DNA of 64,000 bases. It comes from Acetobacter sp. GTDB lineage: Bacteria > Pseudomonadota > Alphaproteobacteria > RF32 > CAG-239. The notes beneath the pieces were generated by a model that was not told the DNA's origin, ran no database searches, and saw only the letters and a list, made by a program, of their open reading frames with translations. Shown one piece after another: positions 36,297 through 44,145 of this stretch (positions are counted from its first letter, which is position 1; each line of letters opens with the position of its first letter). Made by a program: the position numbers and the translations under genes. The stretch lies in assembly GCA_023665325.1 (NCBI GenBank), contig JAMPED010000002.1, forward strand, positions 124,001 through 188,000. Direction: 5' to 3'.

Positions 36297-36795
36297 TTAG
36301 TACTGAAAAATTCCGTAGGCTTTGCAGACAGGCTCCCTTGAACTATCTAACGCGGCAGTCGTATTACCGTCCCCGCAAGAACAAATTAAAGCTACTTGAA
36401 ATGTGGACGAACCAGTCTTCATAATCGACGCTGACGATGGCGTTATAACATATGATTGATTTGTCGTAAAGCCATCAATCAGCGGGTCAACATCTAAGGA
36501 AACAAAATATCCGTCTATGGTTCCTCTACCTTGAAAGGTTGCTACCATCACCCCGCAATTCGTTCCATACCTACTTACTATCTGTGCCTGAACTATCAAA
36601 TAACAATAAGACATCGGCACAAAACCGTAAACATCTGTCAGTGTTACTCTATTAACACTACTATTTATCGTGGCTGAAAAGCTCTTTTCACGAAATACTC
36701 GCCCCCCCCACTGTGATATGCGAGCAAGAAATGTCTCCGGAAGCAATAGACGTGCAATTTATTGAGCCTAACTCTGTGCCCATACCATTTTTCAT
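36297..36795 (-). CDS. Phase-variable small fibre-like gene, currently out of frame
   Basis: ATG 36795 starts MKNGMGTELGSINC and reaches 8 G at 36709-36702. The frame then stops after 35 residues at TGA. With 7 or 10 G the product is 165-166 residues and continues RVFREKSFSATINSSVNRVTLTD. The downstream domain is clearly related to that of the gene at 37329: both have SRY, MKTG/MQTG-S-S and a GDGNTT/GDGTTT stretch. Loss of one G turns it ON. A TTG at 36746 could start the downstream frame but has no ribosome site. Confidence 0.7.
36702..36709 (-). repeat. Poly-G tract, 8 G on coding strand
   Basis: About 29 codons into the gene at 36795. Length 8 is OFF and 7 or 10 would be ON. Confidence 0.9.
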
Positions 36796-36808
36796 AAATA
36801 ATTTCTCC

Positions 36809-37329
36809 TTACTTAATAAATCCGCAGCACGTGACTCCGTATGGTGCCACAAGAGCTGCATTCGTCGTTGTTCCGTCGCCTACTGTTGAAGCAAGAAGTG
36901 CACTAAATGAACTATTTCCTGTCTGCATAAGCGATGCGCCCTTAAACGTGAGTGTATATGCGTCGTTAATCATAACATCGTCGAGAACTGGGTCTTCTGT
37001 AAATGGACTAAACCACCCACTTGGTGTTGCATATCCTTTGAACATAGCATATAATGTTGCTACTGTCGTATGATACCTGCTCTCAATGTTCGACCAAACA
37101 GTAATAAAACACGGTGTCATAGGAACTAACTTCGGGACGGTAAAAGTTAAACGATTATTTGCTGAGTCATATGTCGGTGAAATCTCCTTTGTGCGAAACA
37201 CAGACCCCCCCCCACGGATAAAGTGTCTACAGAAAGACCATAAATAGAACCTGTATACAAGTTAAAATTATATGACGACAAATTTCTGCAACTTATAACT
37301 CCTAACTCAACTGTCTTTTCGTCCTGCAT
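36809..37329 (-). CDS. Phase-variable small fibre-like gene, currently out of frame
   Basis: ATG 37329 begins MQDEKTVELGVISC, then a longer insert (YNFNLYTGSIYGLSVDTLS) before 9 G at 37213-37205. In the present state translation goes 60 residues to a stop. With 10 or 7 G it makes 172-173 residues: Gly-Gly, VFRTKEISPTYDSANNRL, then the same beta domain as in the next gene down. The two are obvious tandem duplicates with different surface residues. One G gained would turn it ON. It overlaps the stop of the upstream 123-residue gene by one base. Confidence 0.7.
37205..37213 (-). repeat. Poly-G tract, 9 G on coding strand
   Basis: About 39 codons into the gene at 37329. Length 9 is OFF and 7 or 10 would be ON. 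Confidence 0.9.
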
Positions 37330-37700
37330 TAAACTTTACCCCCGTCATACTTCATTATAGCTGAAAGAACCTGCTCTGCTTCTTTCCAGTCGTCTGCCGT
37401 TTCTATCTCAAATTTGTCCATCTTTAACACATAATAATGTCTTTGAAATAATCTAGCTTTAGACGGTCCGTGCGGCTCTTTCTCCCCATACGGCTCATCT
37501 TTCTTTGGAACAAACTTTGCGACGTGCTTACCTGTCTTAGTATCAATTAAAACAGCGACCCCATTATCATTTCTTACAGAAACCCCAGTCTTAGCCAAAA
37601 TTTCTTTGTTCTTTTCTGCCCAATCAGCTATTGCACCTTTTGGACCGACGCCCTTACCCTCTACATCATCAGTAGCAGCACGAGTACAAATTCTTGACAT
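37329..37700 (-). CDS. Hypothetical small protein
   Basis: 123 residues. Start ATG 37700 with AGGAG close by. The N-terminal half is Gly/Lys-rich with a small beta hairpin (GVAVLIDTKTGKHVAKFV). The C-terminal part is helical and ends in KYDGGKV. No family recognised. It follows the promoter motif at 37721 and precedes the variable-gene cluster, with which it probably shares a transcript. Confidence 0.65.
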   Translation of the reverse strand: MSRICTRAATDDVEGKGVGPKGAIADWAEKNKEILAKTGVSVRNDNGVAVLIDTKTGKHVAKFVPKKDEPYGEKEPHGPSKARLFQRHYYVLKMDKFEIETADDWKEAEQVLSAIMKYDGGKV

Positions 37701-37720
37701 AACTATCTCCTGACTCCTAA

Positions 37721-37739
37721 TCTACAATCAATATTGAAC
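37721..37739 (-). promoter_or_regulatory. Repeated late-promoter-like motif
   Basis: Minus strand AGTTCAATATTGATTGTAG, very close to the consensus, 21 bases before the ATG at 37700. It would drive the 37700 gene and the variable genes behind it. Confidence 0.65.
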
Positions 37740-37763
37740 TCTGCACAAACTTAACAAACTTTA

Positions 37764-38090
37764 TCATTTCGCCTCTTTCTTGACCAATAAATTATGTAAT
37801 TTTTTGTGCTCATTAAATACTGAACGATTTGCATACAAAATCTTTCTGGCATCAATGCTCTCAATCTCATCAAATGAGATAAACAATGATACCAGCTCTA
37901 TAAGCGGGAAATTTTCGTCAACAAGACAAACATTAAATCCACCGTCCCGCTCTGCTAACTCGATTGCCGAAGCCCCTCCGTTCTGACTTAAACTAATATT
38001 TATTGAATAACCAAACATCTCTACTGACACGCTTAACATTTCTTGACGTAATTTATTCAAAGCTAATATCTGTTGCAAATGTTTTTCCAC
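37764..38090 (-). CDS. Hypothetical small protein (108 aa)
   Basis: 108 residues from GTG 38090. The reading frame is open upstream to 38156, but that part lies in the terminator hairpin at 38141-38176, whereas AGGAG lies about 10 bases before this GTG. Helix-rich N-terminus (KHLQQILALNKLRQEML), then strands (GYSINISLSQNGGASAIELAERDGG). Function not recognised. It is the only gene between the capsid-gene terminator and the next promoter motif. Confidence 0.6.
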   Translation of the reverse strand: MEKHLQQILALNKLRQEMLSVSVEMFGYSINISLSQNGGASAIELAERDGGFNVCLVDENFPLIELVSLFISFDEIESIDARKILYANRSVFNEHKKLHNLLVKKEAK

Positions 38091-38140
38091 TATAATTATT
38101 CTCCTATCTAAAATATGCTGTACTTTTTTATTGTACAACA

Positions 38141-38176
38141 AAAAGCCCGACGGCATTTACGCCGTCGGGCTTTCTT
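38141..38176 (-). terminator. Strong rho-independent terminator after capsid genes
   Basis: AAAGCCCGACGGC pairs perfectly with GCCGTCGGGCTTT around a 6-base loop, followed on the minus strand by TTTTTGTT. It has a U-tract on both strands, so it may work in both directions, but no genes face it from the other side. Confidence 0.92.
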
Positions 38177-38194
38177 ATTTGTTTGCTTATGTGA

Positions 38195-38446
38195 TTAAGC
38201 CTTTGCCGCGAAAGTAACTTCGAGCTCTTCGTTCTCTTGTGAAAGATAACCGATAAGTTCCGAAGTGGAATCTGCAAGCAACTTAATCGTCTGACCTGCT
38301 TCAATCGGAAGCGACTGATTCTGTCCGGAAATCGAAATCGTCTTGCGAACTTTACCGTTGTTTACAAACGTAACAATTGCGGGAATGGTCGAAAGGTCGA
38401 GCTCTTCTTTCTGAAAATCATCGCCACCCATCTTCGTCTTTGCCAT
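38195..38446 (-). CDS. Small capsid-associated protein (decoration candidate)
   Basis: 83 residues, directly after the major capsid gene and before a strong terminator. It is beta-rich: IPAIVTFVNNGKVRKTISISG, then QSLPIEAGQTIKLLADS and an acidic C-terminus. Its codon usage is more G/C at third positions than most neighbours, like the major capsid gene, suggesting high expression. These points fit a head decoration or cement protein, but no family motif confirms it. Confidence 0.5.
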   Translation of the reverse strand: MAKTKMGGDDFQKEELDLSTIPAIVTFVNNGKVRKTISISGQNQSLPIEAGQTIKLLADSTSELIGYLSQENEELEVTFAAKA

Positions 38447-38494
38447 AATACTGGTTCTCCTTATAATTTTTTGATTTTTGAAAATCTGGCTTCA

Positions 38495-38523
38495 AGCTGC
38501 TACCATTTAGAGTGATAGCAGCT
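38495..38523 (-). terminator. Hairpin between capsid gene and small capsid-associated gene
   Basis: AGCTGCTATCA-CTCTAAA-TGGTAGCAGCT on the minus strand, an 11-bp stem with one wobble pair. No proper U-tract follows, so it may be a partial terminator or an RNA-stability element that sets the ratio of the two proteins. Confidence 0.6.
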
Positions 38524-38542
38524 CTTTGCCGCGCGTTTGGTC

Positions 38543-39925
38543 TTAGTGAGTAACGTGTCCCTTGACAGAGAGCAACGGGTTGACGTGTACGTAATCGTAC
38601 AGCGAGTAGAAGCCCTGAACGTTCATACCGTCGGCATACTCGAGCAACTGCGTAGGAATAATCGAAGCGGGAAGCGCTGCGAGATAAATTCCGAGAACGC
38701 CGACACTGAGTTCTGCGCCCTGACCTTTCGCAAACACGACGTAGGTGTAAGAATCCATATCGGGTTTGTGATAGATTTTCAGATTACCGATAGAACCGAT
38801 AAGCTGGGTGCCGATTTTGCCTTCTACGTCAGCCTGCTTGAAGCCGGGCGTAGCCATAACAACGGGAACGAGTCTGGTGCCAACAAAGCAACGGTTGCCC
38901 GCATAAATGTTGGTTACCTTTGTGATTGCCGCCTGCGCTGCATTAAGAACAGAGCCGAACGCCGCGAAGTGCTGAGCAATCCAGCCGTCGGGAGCGGTAA
39001 GAGAGAAAGGCATCAAATCTGCGCTTTCGGGCGCGTTTTTGATAATCTCGTCGGAAACTTTCGTCGCTACCGAGAACATAAAGTCTTCGATTGCTTTCTT
39101 GGGAAGCTCTTTCGAGATGTCTACCTGATAGTCGTTCTTGTAAATGAGATTGTCGAGCGCGTCGAATACGATTCTCAACTTATGGGGTTTAGCCATAAGG
39201 GGAATTGCTTCAACCTTTACGCCGATAGTGGGAATATCTTCGCTGGGCAGATACTTGTTGTCCCACTTATAAACGACATATACTTCCTGACCAGCCGTGG
39301 TAGCCGTTCCAAGAGTAAGTTTGCCGTCTACAAGAGCAAACTCGGTTGCGCCGATATTCGCTGCGTCTGCCGCCTTCGTATAAGCCGTTCCGTTAACCGT
39401 AACAGAAACAACTTCACGAACGGGAGTCCAACGAAGAGCAAGAGTCGTACCCGCGTTGTCGGCGGTTACCGTGATTTTGTCGAACGTGTCCTCGCTCATA
39501 TAGTTGCCGTCGATAGCATTTTCGCGAGTACCATCCGCATTTTCACGGTAGTAAACACCAAACGGGTCGGAAATGATGTCGTTCTGCTTGCTTGCGCCCT
39601 TATTCGAAAGTCTACGATATCTCGTAAAGAGAATCTGGCTCTGAGCGGTGCCCATTGCTTCTACGTGTACCCAATCGAATACGTCGAGGGCGGGAATCGC
39701 GAGAGACGCGACCTTGATAATAAAGTTCTTATACGAACCTACGGGGTTCATATTGGCGACCATAGAGTTGCCGCCGAAGTTACCTTCGATGCTCTCCAGA
39801 ACAGCTGTCGTGTTCTTAAGAATGAGCGCCGACGTGTTTTTCACTTCGTTCGAGAAATGCTTGCCGTGGAACATCTCTGCCGCACGAATCTTGCCTTTCA
39901 TCGCTTCATAAGCTGAAACTTGCAT
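38543..39925 (-). CDS. Major capsid protein, gp23-like
   Basis: 460 residues. It forms the icosahedral shell. The N-terminal 30-60 residues (SAYEAMKGKIRAAEMFHGKHFSNEVKNTSALILKN) resemble a propeptide removed by the prohead protease, with S-N-E|V and L-E|S as candidate sites. The next region has a typical N-arm (NMNPVGSYKNFIIKVASLAIPALDVFDWVHVEAMG), the E-loop and a P-domain. A C-terminal region contains NLKIYHKPDMDSYTYVVFAKGQ. The codon usage is distinctly more G/C-ending than that of the AT-rich neighbours, consistent with a very highly expressed gene. The closely following small beta protein supports the assignment. Confidence 0.85.
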   Translation of the reverse strand: MQVSAYEAMKGKIRAAEMFHGKHFSNEVKNTSALILKNTTAVLESIEGNFGGNSMVANMNPVGSYKNFIIKVASLAIPALDVFDWVHVEAMGTAQSQILFTRYRRLSNKGASKQNDIISDPFGVYYRENADGTRENAIDGNYMSEDTFDKITVTADNAGTTLALRWTPVREVVSVTVNGTAYTKAADAANIGATEFALVDGKLTLGTATTAGQEVYVVYKWDNKYLPSEDIPTIGVKVEAIPLMAKPHKLRIVFDALDNLIYKNDYQVDISKELPKKAIEDFMFSVATKVSDEIIKNAPESADLMPFSLTAPDGWIAQHFAAFGSVLNAAQAAITKVTNIYAGNRCFVGTRLVPVVMATPGFKQADVEGKIGTQLIGSIGNLKIYHKPDMDSYTYVVFAKGQGAELSVGVLGIYLAALPASIIPTQLLEYADGMNVQGFYSLYDYVHVNPLLSVKGHVTH

Positions 39926-40170
39926 AATCTTTACTTATTCTCCTATAATTTTTTGTTTTTTGTGAGCCTTGATTATACAGCGTTCTTCGACAGCTCTTAT
40001 CGGAGTGCTGCTTTGCGTCTACCTCAATTACTACTTCAAACCGCTCTACATTATAGAATCTTGTTCTTTTGGTTCTCTTGGCTTCTGCAACATAACCAAG
40101 TTCTTTTTCTTCTCTACATTATAGTGAATAAAAGTCTCGATTATGCAAATAACTGATTTATCTATATAAC
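39926..40170 (-). promoter_or_regulatory. Upstream region of the capsid gene with two TATAAT boxes
   Basis: The gap before the capsid gene lacks the repeated motif. It has a 13-base direct repeat CTATAATGTAGAG (minus strand) at 40112-40124 and 40044-40056, 68 bases apart. Each contains a perfect TATAAT. Ahead of the first is TTGCAT with a 19-base spacer. This looks like a pair of host-type promoters, or two copies of one, giving the capsid gene additional transcription. I see no gene here. Confidence 0.45.
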
Positions 40171-40779
40171 TTACGCTTCTTCGAAACGTCCGTTTATATA
40201 TTCTGGTTTGAAATACTCCAACTGAATCGTAACCTTTCTTGTCTCGTTAGAACTATTACTAAATGTCGGAGTCGATAACTTGCTGCACCAAACATTATGA
40301 AGTACCCAAGAACCTACCAGCGTCCCTTTGTTACCTGTCGTAATGTCGATACGAACTTCTGCCCAATAATCATATGGGTCACCAACCTCGCCCGTCAAAT
40401 GGTCGCCAGATGCCATCTTCCAGCTGTAAAGCAAGTCAAAAGCTGTTCTGTTTACAAAGACGTGGAATTCTGACGAAGTACTGAACTCGTCAATAGTCCC
40501 CGGGAAGTTTATCTTCAAGTTACCTTTCTGATACCCTAATTTCTGCTGACCAAGGTCTGGCTCCTTAAAAGTGTCGTTTGCTATCTTAAGGGTCAAAATC
40601 GAATTATCAGAATTCGGTGCTTCTTTTCCTTCTGGGCCGAACAATCTCCTCTTGGGGTCCGCGTAGTTTTTTAATCCTTTTGGTAACGTAATCGTTACAG
40701 TAAAGTGATTATTTGCTACGGGGTGGTAAGCATTACCATCGTTCGCTATTGCTATACAAGCGTCATTGAACTTGTCCAT
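40171..40779 (-). CDS. Tail tube protein, gp19-like
   Basis: 202 residues, normal size for a tube subunit. The pattern fits gp19/phi29-independent tube proteins: NNHFTVTITLPKGL at the start, then a long loop, a central beta part with GTIDEFSTSSEFHVFVN, LLYSWKMASGD, and a C-terminal strand pair (AEVRIDITT...GSWVLHNVWCSKLSTPTFSNSS) ending VTIQLEYFKPEY. Tube subunits stack as hexamers inside the sheath. Unusually, it lies 5 kb from the sheath gene, between scaffold-like proteins and the capsid gene. GGGAG precedes the ATG by 8-9 bases. Confidence 0.75.
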   Translation of the reverse strand: MDKFNDACIAIANDGNAYHPVANNHFTVTITLPKGLKNYADPKRRLFGPEGKEAPNSDNSILTLKIANDTFKEPDLGQQKLGYQKGNLKINFPGTIDEFSTSSEFHVFVNRTAFDLLYSWKMASGDHLTGEVGDPYDYWAEVRIDITTGNKGTLVGSWVLHNVWCSKLSTPTFSNSSNETRKVTIQLEYFKPEYINGRFEEA

Positions 40780-40801
40780 TAGATAGTTCTCCCTTACTGA
40801 A

Positions 40802-41974
40802 TTACTTGCGCGTTCTGATTATCTTTGCCGCCAAACTTTCTGTAGCATTACCTGCTGGCTTTACTTCGTGAACGCTTTTGTCGGCTTTCTTCATCCCTTT
40901 CTGGTCTGCGTAGAAACCGTCAAGGTCAAGACCTGCTTCCTCGATAAATTCATCGGTGGAACCTTTGCCGTCTTCGTCTTCGTGCTTTTCGTCGCCTTCC
41001 GACTTGGTCTGCGAATCTTCCTCGCTCTTTATTGTATCATCTGCGCCCTCTTCCTCTATAAGGTCAAGAACGAGAATGTCTTCCATAACGCCATCAGCGT
41101 TTTCTTGCTGAATAAATGAAGCTGCGAACTGGGGCTCTACCTCTTCAGCATCAACAGTTTCAGAAACCGTATTGTCTGCCGAAATGGAAAGAATGACTTT
41201 CGACTCTTCGTAATCGAAAGATACTTCGATATGCTCAGCTACTTGTGCGTCTGGGTCTTCTGGAACATATATTACAGAAAGATTTTCAGAGTCGATACCG
41301 TACTCATCTGCAAACGCTGCTTCATCGAAAGTAAAGTTTTCTGGGAATTTGCCCGAAGCCTCTACTACCATTTCTTCTGCCGTTTCTTTTTCTGTAGCAG
41401 CAGCCGCTGGAGCAGCCTCTGTATGTAAGCATTCCTGTGAGCCACAACGACGTTTGAGTCCTTCCGTCGCCACAGCCTCATCTGCGCCTTCTTCTATAAC
41501 AGCACTTTCAAGAGTAAGCCCTTGTCCTTCCAACTGAGTCATAATCTCGGCAGCTCTTTCTTCTGGAAGAACCGTCGGGTCGTAATCGAAGTAACAAGCC
41601 ACGTTTCCTTCGTCGTTTACTGCATCGTAGCAACGCAAATCGCCAACCATACCGTCTGGCTCAGCTGCCACAGCATCTACGGGAGCAGCTACTGGCTCTT
41701 CTACTGGTGCAGGCGGGAACTCGTCCTCTACGTCTTCTTCCGCTTTCTTTACTACTTTCTTTAATCTGACTTTCGTCGATTCTGAGGCAGCCTTTCTTGC
41801 GGGAGCTTTACCGTCAACTCTTGGTTTCGTTGTGCCAAACAACTCTGCGTTCAGCATCTCATTTGCGCTCTCTTCTGCGCAAACTGGAAAAGACTCTTGC
41901 CTGCGAAGCGTTTCCATTTTCTGGGCTGAAGTGGTTCCCAAAAGCTCTAAAATTTTCTGCGTATTCATTGACAT
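40802..41974 (-). CDS. Acidic prohead core/scaffold-like protein
   Basis: 390 residues starting at ATG 41974 (MSMNTQKILELL). An earlier in-frame start at 42052 would put the promoter motif at 42009-42026 inside the gene and lacks a ribosome site. It is extremely acidic with Ala/Pro/Glu-rich linkers (EFPPAPVEEPVAAPVDA), low complexity, and a C-terminal basic tail (IIRTRK). A-E-E|S and A-T-E|S sites suggest cleavage by the prohead protease, as for T4 core proteins. The position before tube and capsid genes fits a scaffolding protein that is degraded or expelled. Confidence 0.6.
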   Translation of the reverse strand: MSMNTQKILELLGTTSAQKMETLRRQESFPVCAEESANEMLNAELFGTTKPRVDGKAPARKAASESTKVRLKKVVKKAEEDVEDEFPPAPVEEPVAAPVDAVAAEPDGMVGDLRCYDAVNDEGNVACYFDYDPTVLPEERAAEIMTQLEGQGLTLESAVIEEGADEAVATEGLKRRCGSQECLHTEAAPAAAATEKETAEEMVVEASGKFPENFTFDEAAFADEYGIDSENLSVIYVPEDPDAQVAEHIEVSFDYEESKVILSISADNTVSETVDAEEVEPQFAASFIQQENADGVMEDILVLDLIEEEGADDTIKSEEDSQTKSEGDEKHEDEDGKGSTDEFIEEAGLDLDGFYADQKGMKKADKSVHEVKPAGNATESLAAKIIRTRK

Positions 41975-42008
41975 AATGACTCGTTCCTTTTTCGATTTAT
42001 TTTTGCTG

Positions 42009-42026
42009 TTACAGTCAGTATTGAAT
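42009..42026 (-). promoter_or_regulatory. Repeated late-promoter-like motif
   Basis: Minus strand ATTCAATACTGACTGTAA, 35 bases before ATG 41974. It decides the start of that gene, since the longer open frame would run through it. Confidence 0.65.
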
Positions 42027-42044
42027 AGATTATTCTCGGGACGC

Positions 42045-42485
42045 TTACTCATCTAGCAGTGCCATTACATCAGCACTTACTAAATCTGGGTTCTCTTCCT
42101 GTTCGTCTGGCTGCTGTGTTTCGTCGCCAGTATCAGCTGCATCTTCTGTTGGTTCAGCTGCTTGCTGCTCTTCCTCTTCTGGCTGCTGTAAATAAGTAAC
42201 CACGCGATTGCGAACTTCCTCTACTGTAAATACATCTGCGAACTCTTTTACAGCTTCGTTATCGTCGAGATTAAAAGCATTCCTGTTTGACGAAATGAAA
42301 TCTGCAGCAGCTTGAGCAATAGCTTCAATAAACTCGTCTTGCGAAGAATTGCTATCAAGCTCTTCTTTTGCTGGTGCTTTTGGGGCAACAGTTTGTGTTT
42401 TACCTGTTGTCAAAGCATCCAAAAAAGAATAAAAATTGTTCGATTCTACTGCCGGAGCGGCCGGTGCCTTTCTTTGTATTTTCAC
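42045..42485 (-). CDS. Small acidic prohead core-like protein
   Basis: 146 residues from GTG 42485, with GGAGG 8-9 bases upstream. Residues 1-20 are basic and Pro/Ala-rich, with A-V-E|S at 14, a likely protease site. A short helical middle is followed by a very acidic Glu/Gln/Asp-rich C-terminal third. Composition and place, directly after the prohead protease and before another acidic protein, match small core proteins such as T4 gp67/gp68. No sequence match claimed. Confidence 0.55.
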   Translation of the reverse strand: MKIQRKAPAAPAVESNNFYSFLDALTTGKTQTVAPKAPAKEELDSNSSQDEFIEAIAQAAADFISSNRNAFNLDDNEAVKEFADVFTVEEVRNRVVTYLQQPEEEEQQAAEPTEDAADTGDETQQPDEQEENPDLVSADVMALLDE

Positions 42486-42503
42486 GAGTTAATCCTCCAC
42501 TGA

Positions 42504-44060
42504 TTACTGCAACTTATTTTCTCTCTTAAGAGCTTCAAACATCTCTCTGTCTACATCGTCCATAATGGGGAACGATGCTTCAACTGATTCCTTCGCTGAC
42601 TTCTGTCTTACTGGAGCCGACGTCGAATATCCCGAGAAACGAAGAGCATCAGCGCTGAGACTTTCGGCGGCACTCTTTATCACCTTTACGTCTCCGCTCT
42701 TGCCTATCTTTGAAGCAAGTGCTCTTTTATCTATACTGTATACTCTTGCGTAAGTTTCTACAAGCTCTTCGCGTGCTGCAATAGCCATCTTATAATAGCC
42801 AGTAGCTTGACGCTTGGCCTCGGCAGCTGTCTTCTGCGCGGTCGAAATACTTTCGTTTGCAGTTGCCAACTCTTTCTTTGTTTGAGCTAGCTGCTTTGTA
42901 AGGCTTTCCACAGATGCGTTCAGCTTCTTTATTTGTTCTTGTGAAGCAACAAGCCTTGCTGTGCTTTCCTTTGCACCTTCTGCCGAATCATAAAGGAGTG
43001 AAGCCTCTTCCTGAGCATCAGCGGCTTGCTGCTTAAGCTCAGCTACCTGCGCTGCCAAGCTCTTTGATTTTTCTTGCTCGACTGCAAGAGTCTCATCCGC
43101 TTGTGCCATAGCTCCTTCGTGAGTAGCTACCAGCTTATCTATAAGCTGCTGAATTTCTTCTTTATTCTGCATATAGAAAGCTATCTGCGTATTTGCCTCT
43201 TCAAGAACTTTCTGCAAATCAGCTACCTGTGCATTAAGAGAAATAACCGCCGCCTCATTTTCTGCTTTTTCAAACAGCAACTTTTGAACTTGCTTTTCGA
43301 GCTCGGTCTTATCTGATAACGCTTTATGCAAATCAAGTAAAAGCGTACTACCTTCTTTTTCGCCTTCCGGCTTCATATCCTCTGTAAATGTACGAGCATC
43401 CACGAGCTTCACGGGCTCTAAGCTGCCGTCATCAGAGAATAGTTTATCGAGTTCCGCGTCTACCTCTTTCGGGTCTACGTTTGCCGCCTCAGCGATATTC
43501 TGCAAATCGAGAGCCTCTCTCGCACTCTTGCGTTTGATATGCGGGTGGCGTTTCTTGCCCCCAACGCTTTCTACTGCCGAAATCTCGCTCCCTTCGTTAG
43601 CTGGAAGTGCGACAATGTCAAAGCCCTTAAAGACGTATGAATCTTGATTCCAGCCATTAGGGCCCTCTGCATTATCTTCATCTGCCTCATAAGAGCCGCG
43701 ACTCGAAAAACCAAACTTGTAATAAGGCATCATCGCCTTGTAAATACGACCTTTTGGAGTATCAAGAATTATGCCATCAGCGTACAGCTTTCCGTGTTCA
43801 CGCTCTTCTATGTTTGTAATAAGAACGCAAGCCTCTCCCGGGTCTGTTTCTGTGCGCTCGAAATCAGCCGTAACTTGGGACGGGTGCCCAAGTTCGCAAA
43901 GAATACCGCCACGACGCATCATCTCGTTATAACGATAATCCTCGCCGGCAAGTATGCGCTTATAAATTTCAGCATATCCACGACCATTGAGCGTCTTGTT
44001 TGTATAACAAGCGCACAAGCCTTGTATTTTGCCTAACCCTTTTGCTGTCGTCTCCGCCAT
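42504..44060 (-). CDS. Prohead protease fused to a scaffold-like coiled coil
   Basis: 518 residues. Residues 1-165 carry the T4 gp21-like (U9/S78-type) protease signatures: ILCELGHPSQ near 52-61, where His is catalytic, and YKFGFSSRGSYE near 114-125, with the nucleophile Ser. The rest (about 180-430) is a long coiled coil rich in Ala/Gln/Glu/Lys, then AAE|SLSADAL and AKE|SVEASF. In T4, protease and core protein gp22 are separate genes. Here they appear fused, as is known in several phages. Cleavage at AVE|SVGG just behind the protease domain would free it from the core part. Confidence 0.85.
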   Translation of the reverse strand: MAETTAKGLGKIQGLCACYTNKTLNGRGYAEIYKRILAGEDYRYNEMMRRGGILCELGHPSQVTADFERTETDPGEACVLITNIEEREHGKLYADGIILDTPKGRIYKAMMPYYKFGFSSRGSYEADEDNAEGPNGWNQDSYVFKGFDIVALPANEGSEISAVESVGGKKRHPHIKRKSAREALDLQNIAEAANVDPKEVDAELDKLFSDDGSLEPVKLVDARTFTEDMKPEGEKEGSTLLLDLHKALSDKTELEKQVQKLLFEKAENEAAVISLNAQVADLQKVLEEANTQIAFYMQNKEEIQQLIDKLVATHEGAMAQADETLAVEQEKSKSLAAQVAELKQQAADAQEEASLLYDSAEGAKESTARLVASQEQIKKLNASVESLTKQLAQTKKELATANESISTAQKTAAEAKRQATGYYKMAIAAREELVETYARVYSIDKRALASKIGKSGDVKVIKSAAESLSADALRFSGYSTSAPVRQKSAKESVEASFPIMDDVDREMFEALKRENKLQ

Positions 44061-44094
44061 TGGCGTTCCTCTCCTTCTTGATTATTTCAGCCTA

Positions 44095-44129
44095 AAAGCC
44101 GAAAAGTATTTATAGTACTCGTCGGCTTT
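44095..44129 (-). terminator. Hairpin after membrane-protein gene
   Basis: AAAGCCGA and TCGGCTTT (minus strand) form an 8-bp stem that can extend through AGTA/TACT, followed by TAGG. No U-tract other than the stem's own, so termination would be partial. Confidence 0.5.
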
Positions 44130-44145
44130 CAGACTTCATATTCTC

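Noticed and set aside
38091..38156. Longer start for the 108-residue gene
   Set aside because: The extension lies in the strong terminator hairpin, so it would not be transcribed as a normal leader; GTG 38090 has AGGAG upstream.
38537..39916. 459-codon open frame on the plus strand
   Set aside because: It is antisense to the major capsid gene. The strong codon bias of that gene leaves the opposite frame open. No ribosome site and no neighbouring plus-strand genes.
41975..42052. Longer start for the acidic scaffold-like gene
   Set aside because: The extension contains the repeated promoter motif and lacks a ribosome site, while ATG 41974 has one.
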